Below are positions 47,959 to 56,366 of a stretch of DNA of 64,000 nt, in pieces. The position numbers and the translations under genes were made by a program. The notes beneath the pieces are model-generated. The model was not told the DNA's origin. It saw nothing but the letters and a program-made list of their open reading frames with translations, and made no database searches. The DNA is taken from positions 96,961 through 160,960 of the forward strand of contig JBBRYF010000004.1 in assembly GCA_038237925.1 (NCBI GenBank), written 5' to 3'. Position 1 is the stretch's first letter, and every line of letters begins with the position of its first letter. This stretch comes from AC-32 sp038237925 (GTDB lineage Bacteria; Actinomycetota; Thermoleophilia; Gaiellales; Gaiellaceae).

Positions 47959-49341
47959 GTGCGGCACGAAGAACGCGACGACTACCAGGCCTGGCTCTGG
48001 AGCACCGTGCTCCTGATCGGGCTGCTCGGCGCTGCTCTCGCGCTGTTCGTCGCCTATCCGACCCTGCGCAGCACCTACGAGCTCCCGCAGGCGCGCCTCG
48101 TGATGGACACCGCGGTGATGCTGGCGGCCGCGACCGTCGCGCTGCTCGCGGGAATCCGCTTCTCCGTCGACGGGCGTCGCCTGGACCTGCTGCTGTGCGG
48201 CGGGTTCACCGCGGCCGCCGCCTCGATCCTCGTGTTCACGATCGGGCCGGTGCTCGGCGGGCACCCGCTCGGCCGCACGGAGGCCTGGGCCGGAATCGGC
48301 GGCAAGCTCTTCGCGTGGCTCCTGATCGCGGCCGCCCCGTTCTCGCGCCGCCGGAGCAGCGCCCAGGGGCGGGCCCTCGGCGAGATGATGCTCGGCGTCG
48401 CGATCGTGCTCGCGCTCTCCTGGGGAGTCGCGATGAAAGCGGGCGTGTCGCTGCCCTCTCTCTCCAGCGACCGCAGCGACAACCAGCCGGTGCTCCTGAT
48501 GGGCTCCCTCGCCGCGCGCGCCCTGCTGTCGCTGATCGCGATGGTCGGCTTCGGCCTCCGTTTCCGTGCGCGCGGCAACGACCTCGACCGCTGGGTCTGC
48601 CTCGGCGCGACGCTGGCGCTCTTCGCCGAGCTCCATTACCTGTTTACACCGCTGCTCTCCGGCCAGTCGGTCTCGCAGGGCGACTTCCTGCGCCTGCTCT
48701 CGTACGCCGTCCTGCTCGTGGGCGTGTGGCGGGCGATCCGCCACGCCGAGTTCGGACGGGCCGTGGCGGAGGAGCGCGCGCGTGTCGCGCGCGAGATCCA
48801 CGACGGCCTCGCGCAGTATCTGTTCGCGGTCTCCACACACGCGTCGATGCTCGAGAACGGCGCCGACCCGGAGAAGACGCTCGCGCAGCTCAAGGAAGTT
48901 GCGGCTGCCGCGCAGCAGGAGGCACGGTTCGCGGTGCTCGCGCTGTCCTCGGCCGGCGGCTCCGCGCCCTTCGACTCGGCTCTGCGCCGCTACGTCGACT
49001 TCCTCACCGCGGACGGCCAGCTCGAGGTCGATCTCGAGATCCAGGACGGGATCCGCCTTGCGCCCGACGAGCAGATCGAGGTCTTCCGGATCGTCCAGGA
49101 GGGTCTCGCGAATGCGCGCAAGCACGCACGGGCCGGCCGCGCAGAGGTGCGCATCGAGGAGCGCGCCGGCGAGAGGTTCGTCACGGTCGCCGACGACGGC
49201 GCGGGATTCGAGGAGGACGGCATCGCGGCGGGCCAGGGCCTGAAGAACATGCAGGCGCGTGCGGCCTCGATCGGCGGCGGCTTCCGGCTCGTCTCGACGC
49301 CCGGGCGCGGGACCGCGCTCGAAGTCGTGCTTCGCGCCTAA
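47959..49341 (+). CDS. NarX-type sensor histidine kinase (HisKA_3)
   Basis: A 460-residue kinase. About seven to eight hydrophobic segments fill residues 14-255. The HisKA_3 phosphoacceptor is His281 in RVAREIHDGLAQYLFAVS. The ATPase domain has an N-box (QEGLANARKHARAG) and G-box motifs (VADDGAGF, GQGLKNMQARAASIGG, STPGRGTALEVVL). The GTG 47959 comes directly after the shared inverted repeat. It pairs with the NarL-type regulator encoded divergently. The stimulus is unknown, presumably sensed in the membrane. Confidence 0.93.
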   Translation: MRHEERDDYQAWLWSTVLLIGLLGAALALFVAYPTLRSTYELPQARLVMDTAVMLAAATVALLAGIRFSVDGRRLDLLLCGGFTAAAASILVFTIGPVLGGHPLGRTEAWAGIGGKLFAWLLIAAAPFSRRRSSAQGRALGEMMLGVAIVLALSWGVAMKAGVSLPSLSSDRSDNQPVLLMGSLAARALLSLIAMVGFGLRFRARGNDLDRWVCLGATLALFAELHYLFTPLLSGQSVSQGDFLRLLSYAVLLVGVWRAIRHAEFGRAVAEERARVAREIHDGLAQYLFAVSTHASMLENGADPEKTLAQLKEVAAAAQQEARFAVLALSSAGGSAPFDSALRRYVDFLTADGQLEVDLEIQDGIRLAPDEQIEVFRIVQEGLANARKHARAGRAEVRIEERAGERFVTVADDGAGFEEDGIAAGQGLKNMQARAASIGGGFRLVSTPGRGTALEVVLRA

Positions 49342-49458
49342 ATCGTTGGTGCGACGCCCACGGATTTCACGATCGCGTCGATGACGTCCAACACGACCCC
49401 TGGCACGAGGTCGTGCAGACGCTCACCGTCACGTCGTAGCACAGCCGGAACCCATGGA

Positions 49459-49487
49459 TCGAAGGGCCGCCTCCGGCGGCCCTTCGA
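49459..49487. terminator. bidirectional terminator hairpin
   Basis: TCGAAGGGCCGCC-TCC-GGCGGCCCTTCGA is a perfect 13-bp stem between the convergent kinase and sulfotransferase genes. Confidence 0.8.
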
Positions 49488-49507
49488 CTTCCCGGAGCTC
49501 GGGGCGT

Positions 49508-50425
49508 CTACCAGTCCGCGTCGGAGTAGAACCGCGGCCAGACGTCGCGCGTGCGCTCGCGCAGCTCGTCGACCTCGGCCGCCGTCAGCTGCTCGCGCCA
49601 GCGCCCAAGGCTCGCGGCGCTGTCGAGCTCGACCGCGTGCGGCGTCGAGAGCTCGGCGGGATTCTCCGGCGCGCTCGCCCGCTCGATCGCGCCCCTCGCT
49701 TCCGGGGTCAGCTCGAGCCCTAGCCGTCGATAGAGCCCTTCGAAGGTCGCGACCGGGTCGACCGACGCGTCCTCGTGCCGCAGGAAGATCCAGTCTGGAT
49801 GGCGCTCGCGGTAGCCGTCGGCCGCGTTGTAGAGCAATCGCCAGAGGAGCGCCGCCTGCGTGAGGATGTCGCCCGGCTCGCGCGCCTGCTCGCGGATCTC
49901 CGCTTCGTACGGTGTGAGCACCTCCGGGATGCGCCCGTCGTCGAGGAAGGTCGCGAAGCTGTGCTTCCAGCCGAGCCGCTTGAGGCTCGCGGCGAAGGCC
50001 GCCGGGTGGCGGATCAGGACGACGACGTCCATCCCGAACGCGGCCCCGAGCCACTCGGCCGAGAGCAGCGCGATCGGATCCTTCAGCAGCGGTCTTGCAC
50101 CGGCGAGCCGCGCGCGCTCGACGCGGGCAAAATCACGTGCGGTGCGCGCGAGGTCGAGCGGCCTCTGGAGCGAGCGAAGCTGGGCGCCGAGGGCATAGCG
50201 AAGCTGCAGCGTCCGCTCGAGCCCGGGCCGGTAGCGGCTCTCGTTCTCGCTCGTCACGATCGTGAAGTAGCGGTCGAACCCGGCCGGGCTGAGCCCGGCA
50301 GAGGTGCGCGGGTTGAACGGCTCGTGCACGTACGCGACGCCGGGTGCGAGGGCGAGCATCCGCCCCACCCACGTCGTCCCAGAGCGATGCGCTCCCGTGA
50401 CGAGGATCGGTGGCCCGCTGCTCAT
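49508..50425 (-). CDS. sulfotransferase family protein
   Basis: A 305-residue PAPS-dependent sulfotransferase-like protein. The 5'-phosphosulfate loop is ILVTGAHRSGTTWVGRML at residues 7-24, and the 3'-phosphate site is VVVLIRHPAAFAASLKRLGW. The VHEPFN and WIFLRHEDASVDP segments fit the family. The acceptor is unknown; it may be a carbohydrate or lipid. The ATG 50425 overlaps the stop of a short gene upstream (ATGA). Confidence 0.88.
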   Translation of the reverse strand: MSSGPPILVTGAHRSGTTWVGRMLALAPGVAYVHEPFNPRTSAGLSPAGFDRYFTIVTSENESRYRPGLERTLQLRYALGAQLRSLQRPLDLARTARDFARVERARLAGARPLLKDPIALLSAEWLGAAFGMDVVVLIRHPAAFAASLKRLGWKHSFATFLDDGRIPEVLTPYEAEIREQAREPGDILTQAALLWRLLYNAADGYRERHPDWIFLRHEDASVDPVATFEGLYRRLGLELTPEARGAIERASAPENPAELSTPHAVELDSAASLGRWREQLTAAEVDELRERTRDVWPRFYSDADW

Positions 50426-50565
50426 TCGAAGAGCGACTGCGAGCCGTGGCGGTGCGCCAGTCGCCGCGCGGCGTAGCGCAGCGCGCTTACGCGGGGATCC
50501 TGTGCAGCGAGAAGCTGGCCCGGTTCGCTAGCAGGAGCCGAGCGTGCGCCGCAGAACGGCCTCAC
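50422..50565 (-). CDS. hidden 47-residue protein between VOC and sulfotransferase genes
   Basis: A short frame starting GTG 50565 and ending TGA 50422-50424. It overlaps the upstream VOC stop as GTGA and the downstream sulfotransferase start as ATGA. It encodes MRPFCGARSAPASEPGQLLA, then a basic helix (DPRVSALRYAARRLAHRHG) ending SQSLFE. The exact four-base overlaps at both ends, the style used throughout this genome, are the main evidence. No family is recognised. Confidence 0.6.
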   Translation of the reverse strand: MRPFCGARSAPASEPGQLLAAQDPRVSALRYAARRLAHRHGSQSLFE

Positions 50566-50987
50566 GCCCAGGTGAGGTCGCCTTGCGCGGACAGGGTGGA
50601 TCCGGGCTTCAAGTCGACGTCCCAGAGGTTTCCCTCCGGGTCGCGGAAGCCGAAGCCGCGGAAGCCGTGCGGCGAGTCGAAGGGTTCCTCGAGCAGCTCG
50701 GCGCCGTCGATGCCGCGCAAGGACTCGTAGATTGCGTCGACCTCCTCAGCGCTGCCGACGTTGAGCCCGAGCGTCAAGCCGCGGAAGCCGTCAGCGCGAG
50801 GGCCGAAGTGCGGCTCGTAGTTTGCCGCAGCGTAGAGCGCGACGACTAGGCCGTTCGTCCCCTGGAAGACGCGGTGTGCCGGTTCGCTCTCCGGCGACTC
50901 GACCCAGCCTAGGGCCCGGAGGAACGCGGCCATCCGCTCGACGTCGGCACACGCGAGCGCGAGGAAGTTCAGCTGGGATGCGCCCAC
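50562..50987 (-). CDS. VOC (glyoxalase/bleomycin-resistance) family protein
   Basis: A 141-residue single-chain VOC protein with two beta-alpha-beta-beta-beta units: LNFLALACADVERMAAFLRALGWVE at the start and FRGFGFRDPEGNLWDVDLKPG at the end, the Glu/Asp-Pro-x-Gly-x-x-W/F pattern of the family. Metal ligand positions are only partly conserved, so activity is uncertain. A relative is at 54207-54629. It starts a small operon with the 47-residue gene and the sulfotransferase. Confidence 0.85.
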   Translation of the reverse strand: MGASQLNFLALACADVERMAAFLRALGWVESPESEPAHRVFQGTNGLVVALYAAANYEPHFGPRADGFRGLTLGLNVGSAEEVDAIYESLRGIDGAELLEEPFDSPHGFRGFGFRDPEGNLWDVDLKPGSTLSAQGDLTWA

Positions 50988-51018
50988 GCGCGCAGGCTAC
51001 GCGGTCGGCAGAAATGAC

Positions 51019-51042
51019 GAAGCCCCGCCGGAGCGGGGCTTC
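51019..51042 (-). terminator. terminator of rnpB
   Basis: GAAGCCCCGC-CGGA-GCGGGGCTTC is a perfect 10-bp stem just past the RNase P RNA 3' end; on the minus strand it is followed by GTCATTTCTG. Confidence 0.85.
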
Positions 51043-51045
51043 GCG

Positions 51046-51352
<307 letters not shown>

Positions 51353-51367
<15 letters not shown>

Positions 51368-51544
51368 GACGGATTGTAGCCGCGGTTCGGCCGCCTGGCC
51401 GTAGTCCGCTCCGCACTCCGGGCAGACGATCGCGTCGACCCGGTGGAGCACGAACTCCCCGCAGACCAGGCACTCGAGCTGCGCGCCGCGCAGGAGCGCG
51501 CTCAGCTCCTGGTCGAGGGTGCGGTTCAGCGGCGCGACGTTCAC
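51353..51544 (-). CDS. small zinc-ribbon protein
   Basis: A 63-residue protein with two Cys pairs, CLVCGEFVLHRVDAIVCPECGADYG, a likely zinc ribbon. The GTG 51544 overlaps the lexA stop (GTGA), so it is co-expressed with lexA. Its last five codons run into the 5' end of rnpB, about 15 bases, which means transcripts from lexA could continue into the RNase P RNA. Function unknown. Confidence 0.8.
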
Positions 51545-52170
51545 AGGGTTCGGAAGACCCCCGTGACGACGCCGAGCACCTCGACGTGGTCGGCGTAGAT
51601 CGGCTCGAGCGCGTCGTTCTCGGGCTGCAGGCGAACGCGCCCGTTCTCGCGGAAGAAGCGCTTCACCGTCGCCTCGTCGGCCGTCTCGTCCTGGCCCGCC
51701 AGCGCGACCACGATCTCGCCGTCGCGGGCGGTCTGCTCGCGGCGCACGACCACGATGTCGCCCTCGAGGATCCCGGCGTTCACCATCGAGTCGCCCTTGA
51801 CGCGGAGCAGGAACTCGTCGCCGCCGCGCGCGAGCGGCTCCGGCACGGCGAGGTAGCTCTCGACGTTCTGGTCGGCGAGCAGCGGCCCTCCGGCTGCGAT
51901 CTCGCCCATGAGCGGCAGCCGGTGGACGTCGGCCGCGGCGGCACTCGCGGCTGCGGGCTTCGGGTCGCGGCGCAGCTCGAGTGCGCGCGGCTTGGTCGGG
52001 TCGCGCTTGATCAGGCCCGCCCGCTCGAGGTTCGCGAGGTGCGCGTGCACGGTGGACGGGGACGCGAGCCCGACCGCCTCGCCGATCTCGCGCACGGTCG
52101 GGGGATACCCGTGCTCGTCGACGTAGTCGGTCAGGAACTTCCAGATCTCCTGCTGTCGGCCGGTCAGCAT
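51541..52170 (-). CDS. lexA: LexA repressor
   Basis: A 209-residue SOS repressor. The winged helix occupies residues 1-70 (LTGRQQEIWKFLTDYVDEHGYPPTVREIGEAVGLASPSTVHAHLANLERAG). The self-cleavage site is Ala93-Gly94 in GEIAAGGPLLA, with catalytic Ser128 in KGDSMVNAGI and Lys170 in EATVKRFF. The Ser-Lys spacing is about five residues longer than in E. coli. RecA-stimulated cleavage would release SOS genes. A LexA box lies 29 bp upstream, so it is autoregulated. Confidence 0.97.
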   Translation of the reverse strand: MLTGRQQEIWKFLTDYVDEHGYPPTVREIGEAVGLASPSTVHAHLANLERAGLIKRDPTKPRALELRRDPKPAAASAAAADVHRLPLMGEIAAGGPLLADQNVESYLAVPEPLARGGDEFLLRVKGDSMVNAGILEGDIVVVRREQTARDGEIVVALAGQDETADEATVKRFFRENGRVRLQPENDALEPIYADHVEVLGVVTGVFRTL

Positions 52171-52198
52171 CGGGACACCTCGGGGTCGTTGGCGGGAA

Positions 52199-52212
52199 CG
52201 AACATACGTTCG
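52199..52212. promoter_or_regulatory. LexA box (SOS operator)
   Basis: CGAACATACGTTCG is a perfect palindrome apart from its TA centre and matches the Gram-positive/actinobacterial SOS box CGAAC-N4-GTTCG, 29 bp before the lexA ATG. Confidence 0.92.
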
Positions 52213-52243
52213 CAGGAGAGAGTAGATGCCCTCTCGGACGGCG

Positions 52244-52938
52244 TCAAGCGGCGCGGGCGCGTTTCGCCGCGCGGAAGGCTGCGCCGAGGCGCCGAAACTC
52301 GGGGGGCGCCTCGATCACGGCGTCGCGAAGCGGGAAGTCCTCCGGCCGGACCGACACGCGGAGGTCGGGCTCGACCGCCTCGCCGCGCACCCACTCGCGG
52401 CCCCACTCCCGCCTGAAGCCCTCGCCGGCAGCGCGTAGACGGTGCCGCGCGTCCACGAGTCCGCCACCGAGGGATCGCGGCCGATCGCGAAGAGATAGAG
52501 CCGGCGCCGGCCGGCGTGCAGGCAGGCGCTGAAGACGCCGTCGACCCGACCGCGCGCCACGACCGCGTAGAAGAGCGGCCAGATCCCGTCGTCGCAGGCC
52601 ACCACGGCGCGCAGCTCGGTGCCGAAGTCCTGCGCGGGCCGGGGCTCGAGCGCCTCGAGCGAGCCGTCGTTCGAGCCGTGCAGCAAGAGGCCGCGCTCGC
52701 GCACGAGGTGGGTGAGCAGCTCGTGGAGCGGATACGGACAGTCGGCGGCGCTAACCGTGCCGCCCCTGGCCAGCAGCTCGTCGAAGGCGGCTGCACGAGT
52801 GGCGTCCACGATGACCGGCGGGCCTTCGGTCGCCCCGGCGAGGTCGAGGCCGGCTCGCTCGGCCGCGCCCCAGGCAACCGCGCTCAGCCTCAGCGCCCGC
52901 AGCGCGAGGCGGTCACGCAGCGGGCCGGAGCGCTTCAT
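52244..52938 (-). pseudogene. unknown gene with an apparent one-base frameshift
   Basis: From ATG 52938 the frame is protein-like (IVDATRAAAFDELLARGGTV, ELLTHLVRERGLLLHGSNDG, GIWPLFYAVVARGRVDGVF, SWTRGTVYALPA), then turns to Ser/Gly/Arg-rich sequence ending at 52315. At the same point (about 52425-52435) the neighbouring frame becomes protein-like: GEGFRREWGREWVRGEAVEP, VRPEDFPLRDAVIEAPPEFR, ending at 52244. One missing base would join them into about 231 residues. No family is recognised. Either a real mutation or a sequence error. Confidence 0.6.
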
Positions 52939-53602
52939 CCGCCGGAGGCTCGGTGTCGGCGAGCCCGCGAATCGCGTAACGGATCGACCAGGCGAGCACG
53001 AGCAGCATCGCCGGAGTTCCCGTGAGCAGGGTCACGAGCAGGAAGCTCTGGAGCCCGCCGTGCAGCAGGACCGCGAGCCGCACGCCGCTGCGGGCGACGA
53101 AGTACGCGCCCCAGACGAGCGACTCGATCGCGAAGACACGCTTGTACTGCGGGTCTTCGCGAAGCCAGGCCGGGAACGGATACCACGCGCAGGCGAGCGC
53201 GCCCGCGAGCGGGCGGCCGAGCGGCACCGAGACGAAGAAGGCGAGACCCCAGACCGCGGCGACGAGCACCGGCTGGGCGAGGTAGACGGTCGTGCTGTGC
53301 GAGAGCAGGCCGACCGCGGACTGCACGGCGACGAAGCCGAGCGAGAGCCGAACGAGCAGCGCGTCACGGCCCGCGCGGCGCTCGTAGAGGTAGATCAGCA
53401 CGGAGGCAACCGCCCCCGCGACGATCCCGGCGGCGAGCCCGTCCAGCCGCAGGCCCACGTAGAAGAAGCCCAGCGGGACGAACCCCTCCCGCAGGAACCC
53501 GGGCGCGCCCGCGCGCAGGATCCCCCAGAAGCTCGGCTCGATCAGGCCGTCGCTCGATGCCCGATCGGGTCGACCGGTCGTTTCAGACGGGCGCCCGAGC
53601 AA
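52913..53602 (-). CDS. multi-pass membrane protein, DUF3159/VC0807-like
   Basis: About 229 residues with five or six helices (GFVPLGFFYVGLRLDGLAAGIVAGAVASVLIYLY, LVRLSLGFVAVQSAVGLLS, VYLAQPVLVAAVWGLAFFVSV, LLVTLLTGTPAMLLVLAWSIRYAI) and a conserved-looking loop PLAGALACAWYPFPAWLREDPQYKRVFAIESLVWGAYF. This layout resembles the VC0807/DUF3159 membrane family. The start is uncertain; TTG 53602 is the first useful start after the PadR stop at 53641. It overlaps the next gene by 26 bp. Confidence 0.7.
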   Translation of the reverse strand: MLGRPSETTGRPDRASSDGLIEPSFWGILRAGAPGFLREGFVPLGFFYVGLRLDGLAAGIVAGAVASVLIYLYERRAGRDALLVRLSLGFVAVQSAVGLLSHSTTVYLAQPVLVAAVWGLAFFVSVPLGRPLAGALACAWYPFPAWLREDPQYKRVFAIESLVWGAYFVARSGVRLAVLLHGGLQSFLLVTLLTGTPAMLLVLAWSIRYAIRGLADTEPPADEALRPAA

Positions 53603-53640
53603 AGCTCGCGCGCCCTGGGGCCGGCGTCGCAAGCGACGCC

Positions 53641-54171
53641 TCAGGCCGCCTTGCGGCTGCGCAACAGCTTCAGCTGCTCGTCGCACCACCGTGCCCCCCA
53701 CTCGTGGAAGTCGATTCCCCAGCGCAGCACGAGCTCGACGAAGTCCGGGTCCTTGCCCGGGCGCGCGTCGATCGCGCGCAGGAGCTCGAGGTAGCTCTCG
53801 TGCCCGAGCTTCCGGCCTTCGAGCAGCAGCACCGCGTCCTCGCGCGGCAGGTTGTCCGCGAAGAAGAGCCGCAGCAGCGACTCGTCGCGCAGCTCGACGG
53901 TGGTCGTCGTGCCGAGCAGCCACTCGACGAGCGCCTGGCGGCCGGCCTCGGTCAACTTGTAGACCCGGCGGCCGCGGCCGCCGCGCGGCTGATCCTCGCC
54001 CTCGACGAGCCCTTCCTGCTCGAGCCGCTTCAGCTCGGGGTAGATCTGGCCGTAGCTCGCCGCCCAGAAGAACCGCGTCGAGCGGTCGACGACTGTCTTG
54101 ATGTCATATCCCGAGCGGGGTCCCTGCGAGAGCAAGCCCAGGACGACCGGAGTGACGGCTGTCGTGCTCAT
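53641..54171 (-). CDS. PadR-family transcriptional regulator
   Basis: A 176-residue regulator. The winged helix is VTPVVLGLLSQGPRSGYDIKTVVDRSTRFFWAASYGQIYPELKRLEQEGLVEGEDQPRGGRGRRVYKLTEAGRQALVEWL, the classic PadR pattern. The C-terminal helices form a dimer. A perfect 19-bp inverted repeat sits 12 bp upstream of the ATG at 54171. The membrane gene downstream may be its target; the ligand is unknown. Confidence 0.93.
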   Translation of the reverse strand: MSTTAVTPVVLGLLSQGPRSGYDIKTVVDRSTRFFWAASYGQIYPELKRLEQEGLVEGEDQPRGGRGRRVYKLTEAGRQALVEWLLGTTTTVELRDESLLRLFFADNLPREDAVLLLEGRKLGHESYLELLRAIDARPGKDPDFVELVLRWGIDFHEWGARWCDEQLKLLRSRKAA

Positions 54172-54182
54172 GTATCTGGAAG

Positions 54183-54201
54183 ATATAGCGTACCGCTATA
54201 T
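54183..54201. promoter_or_regulatory. PadR operator
   Basis: ATATAGCG-TAC-CGCTATAT is a perfect inverted repeat with AT-rich arms that stand out in this GC-rich DNA. It lies directly before padR, the usual place for autoregulation, and five bases past the end of the VOC gene. Confidence 0.8.
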
Positions 54202-54206
54202 GCGAG

Positions 54207-54629
54207 TCAAACCGGGAGCTCGACGGCGCCGTCGTCGGCGAGCGTCCAGTGCGGGTTGTGCGCGATCTCCCAGGCATGACCATCGGGATCGGCGAACACG
54301 CCCGAGTAGCCGCCCCAGAACGTCGGGCCGCCATTGCGCGTGACCGTCGCACCGGCAGCTTCGACCTCCCGGAGCACCGCGTCGACCTCCTCGGGCGAGC
54401 GCACGTTGTGTGCAAGCGTCACGCCGCCCCACCCGCCGCTGTCAGCGACGCCGCTGTCCGCCGCGAGCTCGTCGCGACCCCAGAGCGCGAGGATCATCCC
54501 ACCCGCCTGGAAGAAGACGACGTCGTCGTCGGGCGCGGCTCCTGTCGTCCACCCGAGCGCCTCGTAGAAGGCACGGGCGCGCCGCAGGTCGCGAACGCCG
54601 AGCGTGACGAGACTGACGCGCTGCTCCAC
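54207..54629 (-). CDS. VOC (glyoxalase/bleomycin-resistance) family protein
   Basis: A 140-residue VOC protein: RVSLVTLGVRDLRRARAFYEALGWTTG at the start, WGGYSGVFADPDGHAWEIAHNP at the end, with the conserved Asp-Pro-Asp-Gly-His-x-Trp-Glu. The Glu of WEIA is the usual last metal ligand. The GTG 54629 is chosen because a longer frame would run into tRNA-Leu. Substrate unknown. It reads toward padR and may share read-through with it. Confidence 0.86.
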   Translation of the reverse strand: MEQRVSLVTLGVRDLRRARAFYEALGWTTGAAPDDDVVFFQAGGMILALWGRDELAADSGVADSGGWGGVTLAHNVRSPEEVDAVLREVEAAGATVTRNGGPTFWGGYSGVFADPDGHAWEIAHNPHWTLADDGAVELPV

Positions 54630-54690
54630 CTGCGGAGTGTCGCACGCCTCGAAGCCGGGGTTGGCCCGGCTCCGACTATCGACGAGAGGT

Positions 54691-54775
<85 letters not shown>

Positions 54776-54911
54776 GCGCGAGCCATTGTAGCCACGCCTT
54801 CCGTGCTAGCCCGATGCGCACCGGAGGCGCCGACCAAGGAGCTCGTGCGGGCTCTGCCCGCATGGGCGTCTGATGACGTCGGTGGAAAGAGACATCTGGT
54901 CTCAGCCGCCG

Positions 54912-56366
54912 ATGCGCACTAAGGTACGCGCCGTGCGGGAGCTCTGCGAGCACGCCGTGGCCGCAGCGCTCGGCGCCGGTGCGTCTTACGCGGACGCGCG
55001 CGTGGTCGTGCGGCGGTCGCAGATCGTCGGCACGCGCAACCGGCGAGTCGAGCGGCTGGACGACACGGAGACACAGGGGATCGGCGTCCGCGTCCTCGTC
55101 GGCGCGGCCTGGGGCTTCGCCTGCGACCGGCGCCTCGACCACGAGGGCGCCGAGGCTGCGGCCCGCAAGGCGGTCGCCTTCGCGCAGGCCGCACCGGGCG
55201 GGCACAGCCGCGAGCTCGCCTCGATCGAGCCGGCGCACGGCGAGTTCAGGACGGCGGTCGAGCGCGACCCGTTCTCGGTCCCGCTGGCGGACAAGGTCGA
55301 CCTCTGCCTGCGGGCCGAGGAGGCGCTGCGGCACGACGACGTGAAGGTCACCTCGGCGTCCCTCCGCGCGCAGCACGAGCGCAAGTTCTTCGTCTCCTCC
55401 GAGGGCGCGTCCACCGAGCAGGAGCTCGTCGAGTGCGGCGGGGGCATCGACGCGCTGGCTGCGCGCGACGGGATCACGCAGATCCGCAGCTACCCGAGCG
55501 CACACGGCGGCTCCAGCTCGCAGGCCGGCTGGGAGTTCGTCGAGTCGCTCGGCCTCGACCGGGAAGCGCCGCGTGTGGGCGAAGAGGCGGCCGCGCTACT
55601 GCGCGCCGACCCGTGCCCGTCCGGCATCACGACCGTAGTGATCGACGACGAGCAGGTGGCGCTCCAGGTGCACGAATCGGTCGGCCACCCCACCGAGCTC
55701 GACCGCGTCTACGGCACCGAGGCCGCGTACGCCGGCACGAGCTTCCTCAAGCCGGGCGACCTCGGCTCGCTGCGCTACGGCTCCAAGCACATGAACATCA
55801 CCGCCGACTCGACGACGCCCGGCGGTCTCGGCTCGTTCGGCTTCGACGACGAGGGCGTCCCCGCCGGCCGCGAGCCGATCGTGCGCGAGGGAACGCTCAG
55901 CGGCTTTCTCACCTCACGCGAGACGGCTGCGCGGATCGGGAGCGGCTCGGGCGGCTCGATGCGCGCGGACAGCTGGAGTCGCATGCCGCTCGTGCGGATG
56001 ACGAACCTGCATCTCGAGCCAGGCGAGGGCTCGCGCGACGAGCTGATCGCCGGGGTCGACGACGGCCTCTACCTCCAGACGAACAAGAGCTGGTCGATCG
56101 ACGACAAGCGGCTCAATTTCCAGTTCGGAACGCAGATCGCCTGGGAGATCAAGGGCGGGAAGCTCAGCCGGATGTTGCGCGACGCCACCTACACCGGGCA
56201 GACGCCGGTCTTCTGGGGCTCGCTCGACGGCGTCGCCGGCCCCGAGGAGTGGCGGCTGCACGGGCTCACCAACTGCGGCAAGGGCCAGCCTGGGCAGCAC
56301 GCGCACGTCTCGCACGGCGCCTCGCCCGCACGCTTCCGCAACGTTCAGGTCGGCTTCAAGCAGTGA
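54912..56366 (+). CDS. tldD: TldD-like metalloprotease
   Basis: A 484-residue subunit of the TldD/TldE protease. The zinc motif HESVGH (residues 254-259) gives HExxxH, and the family blocks YAGTSFLKPGDLGSLRYGS, GFDDEGVPAGREPIVREGTLSGFLTSRETA and MRMTNLHLEPGEGS-like VRMTNLHLEPG follow. TldD carries the active site; with TldE it removes leader sequences from some ribosomal peptides and degrades CcdA in E. coli. ATG 54912 is preferred; ATG 54873 is possible. The stop overlaps the TldE start (GTGA). Confidence 0.93.
   Translation: MRTKVRAVRELCEHAVAAALGAGASYADARVVVRRSQIVGTRNRRVERLDDTETQGIGVRVLVGAAWGFACDRRLDHEGAEAAARKAVAFAQAAPGGHSRELASIEPAHGEFRTAVERDPFSVPLADKVDLCLRAEEALRHDDVKVTSASLRAQHERKFFVSSEGASTEQELVECGGGIDALAARDGITQIRSYPSAHGGSSSQAGWEFVESLGLDREAPRVGEEAAALLRADPCPSGITTVVIDDEQVALQVHESVGHPTELDRVYGTEAAYAGTSFLKPGDLGSLRYGSKHMNITADSTTPGGLGSFGFDDEGVPAGREPIVREGTLSGFLTSRETAARIGSGSGGSMRADSWSRMPLVRMTNLHLEPGEGSRDELIAGVDDGLYLQTNKSWSIDDKRLNFQFGTQIAWEIKGGKLSRMLRDATYTGQTPVFWGSLDGVAGPEEWRLHGLTNCGKGQPGQHAHVSHGASPARFRNVQVGFKQ

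Noticed and set aside
49338..49440. A short minus-strand frame ending LDVIDAIVKSVGVAPTI after the kinase gene
   Set aside because: It looks helical, but it has no ribosome binding site and no clear start, and it overlaps the kinase stop.
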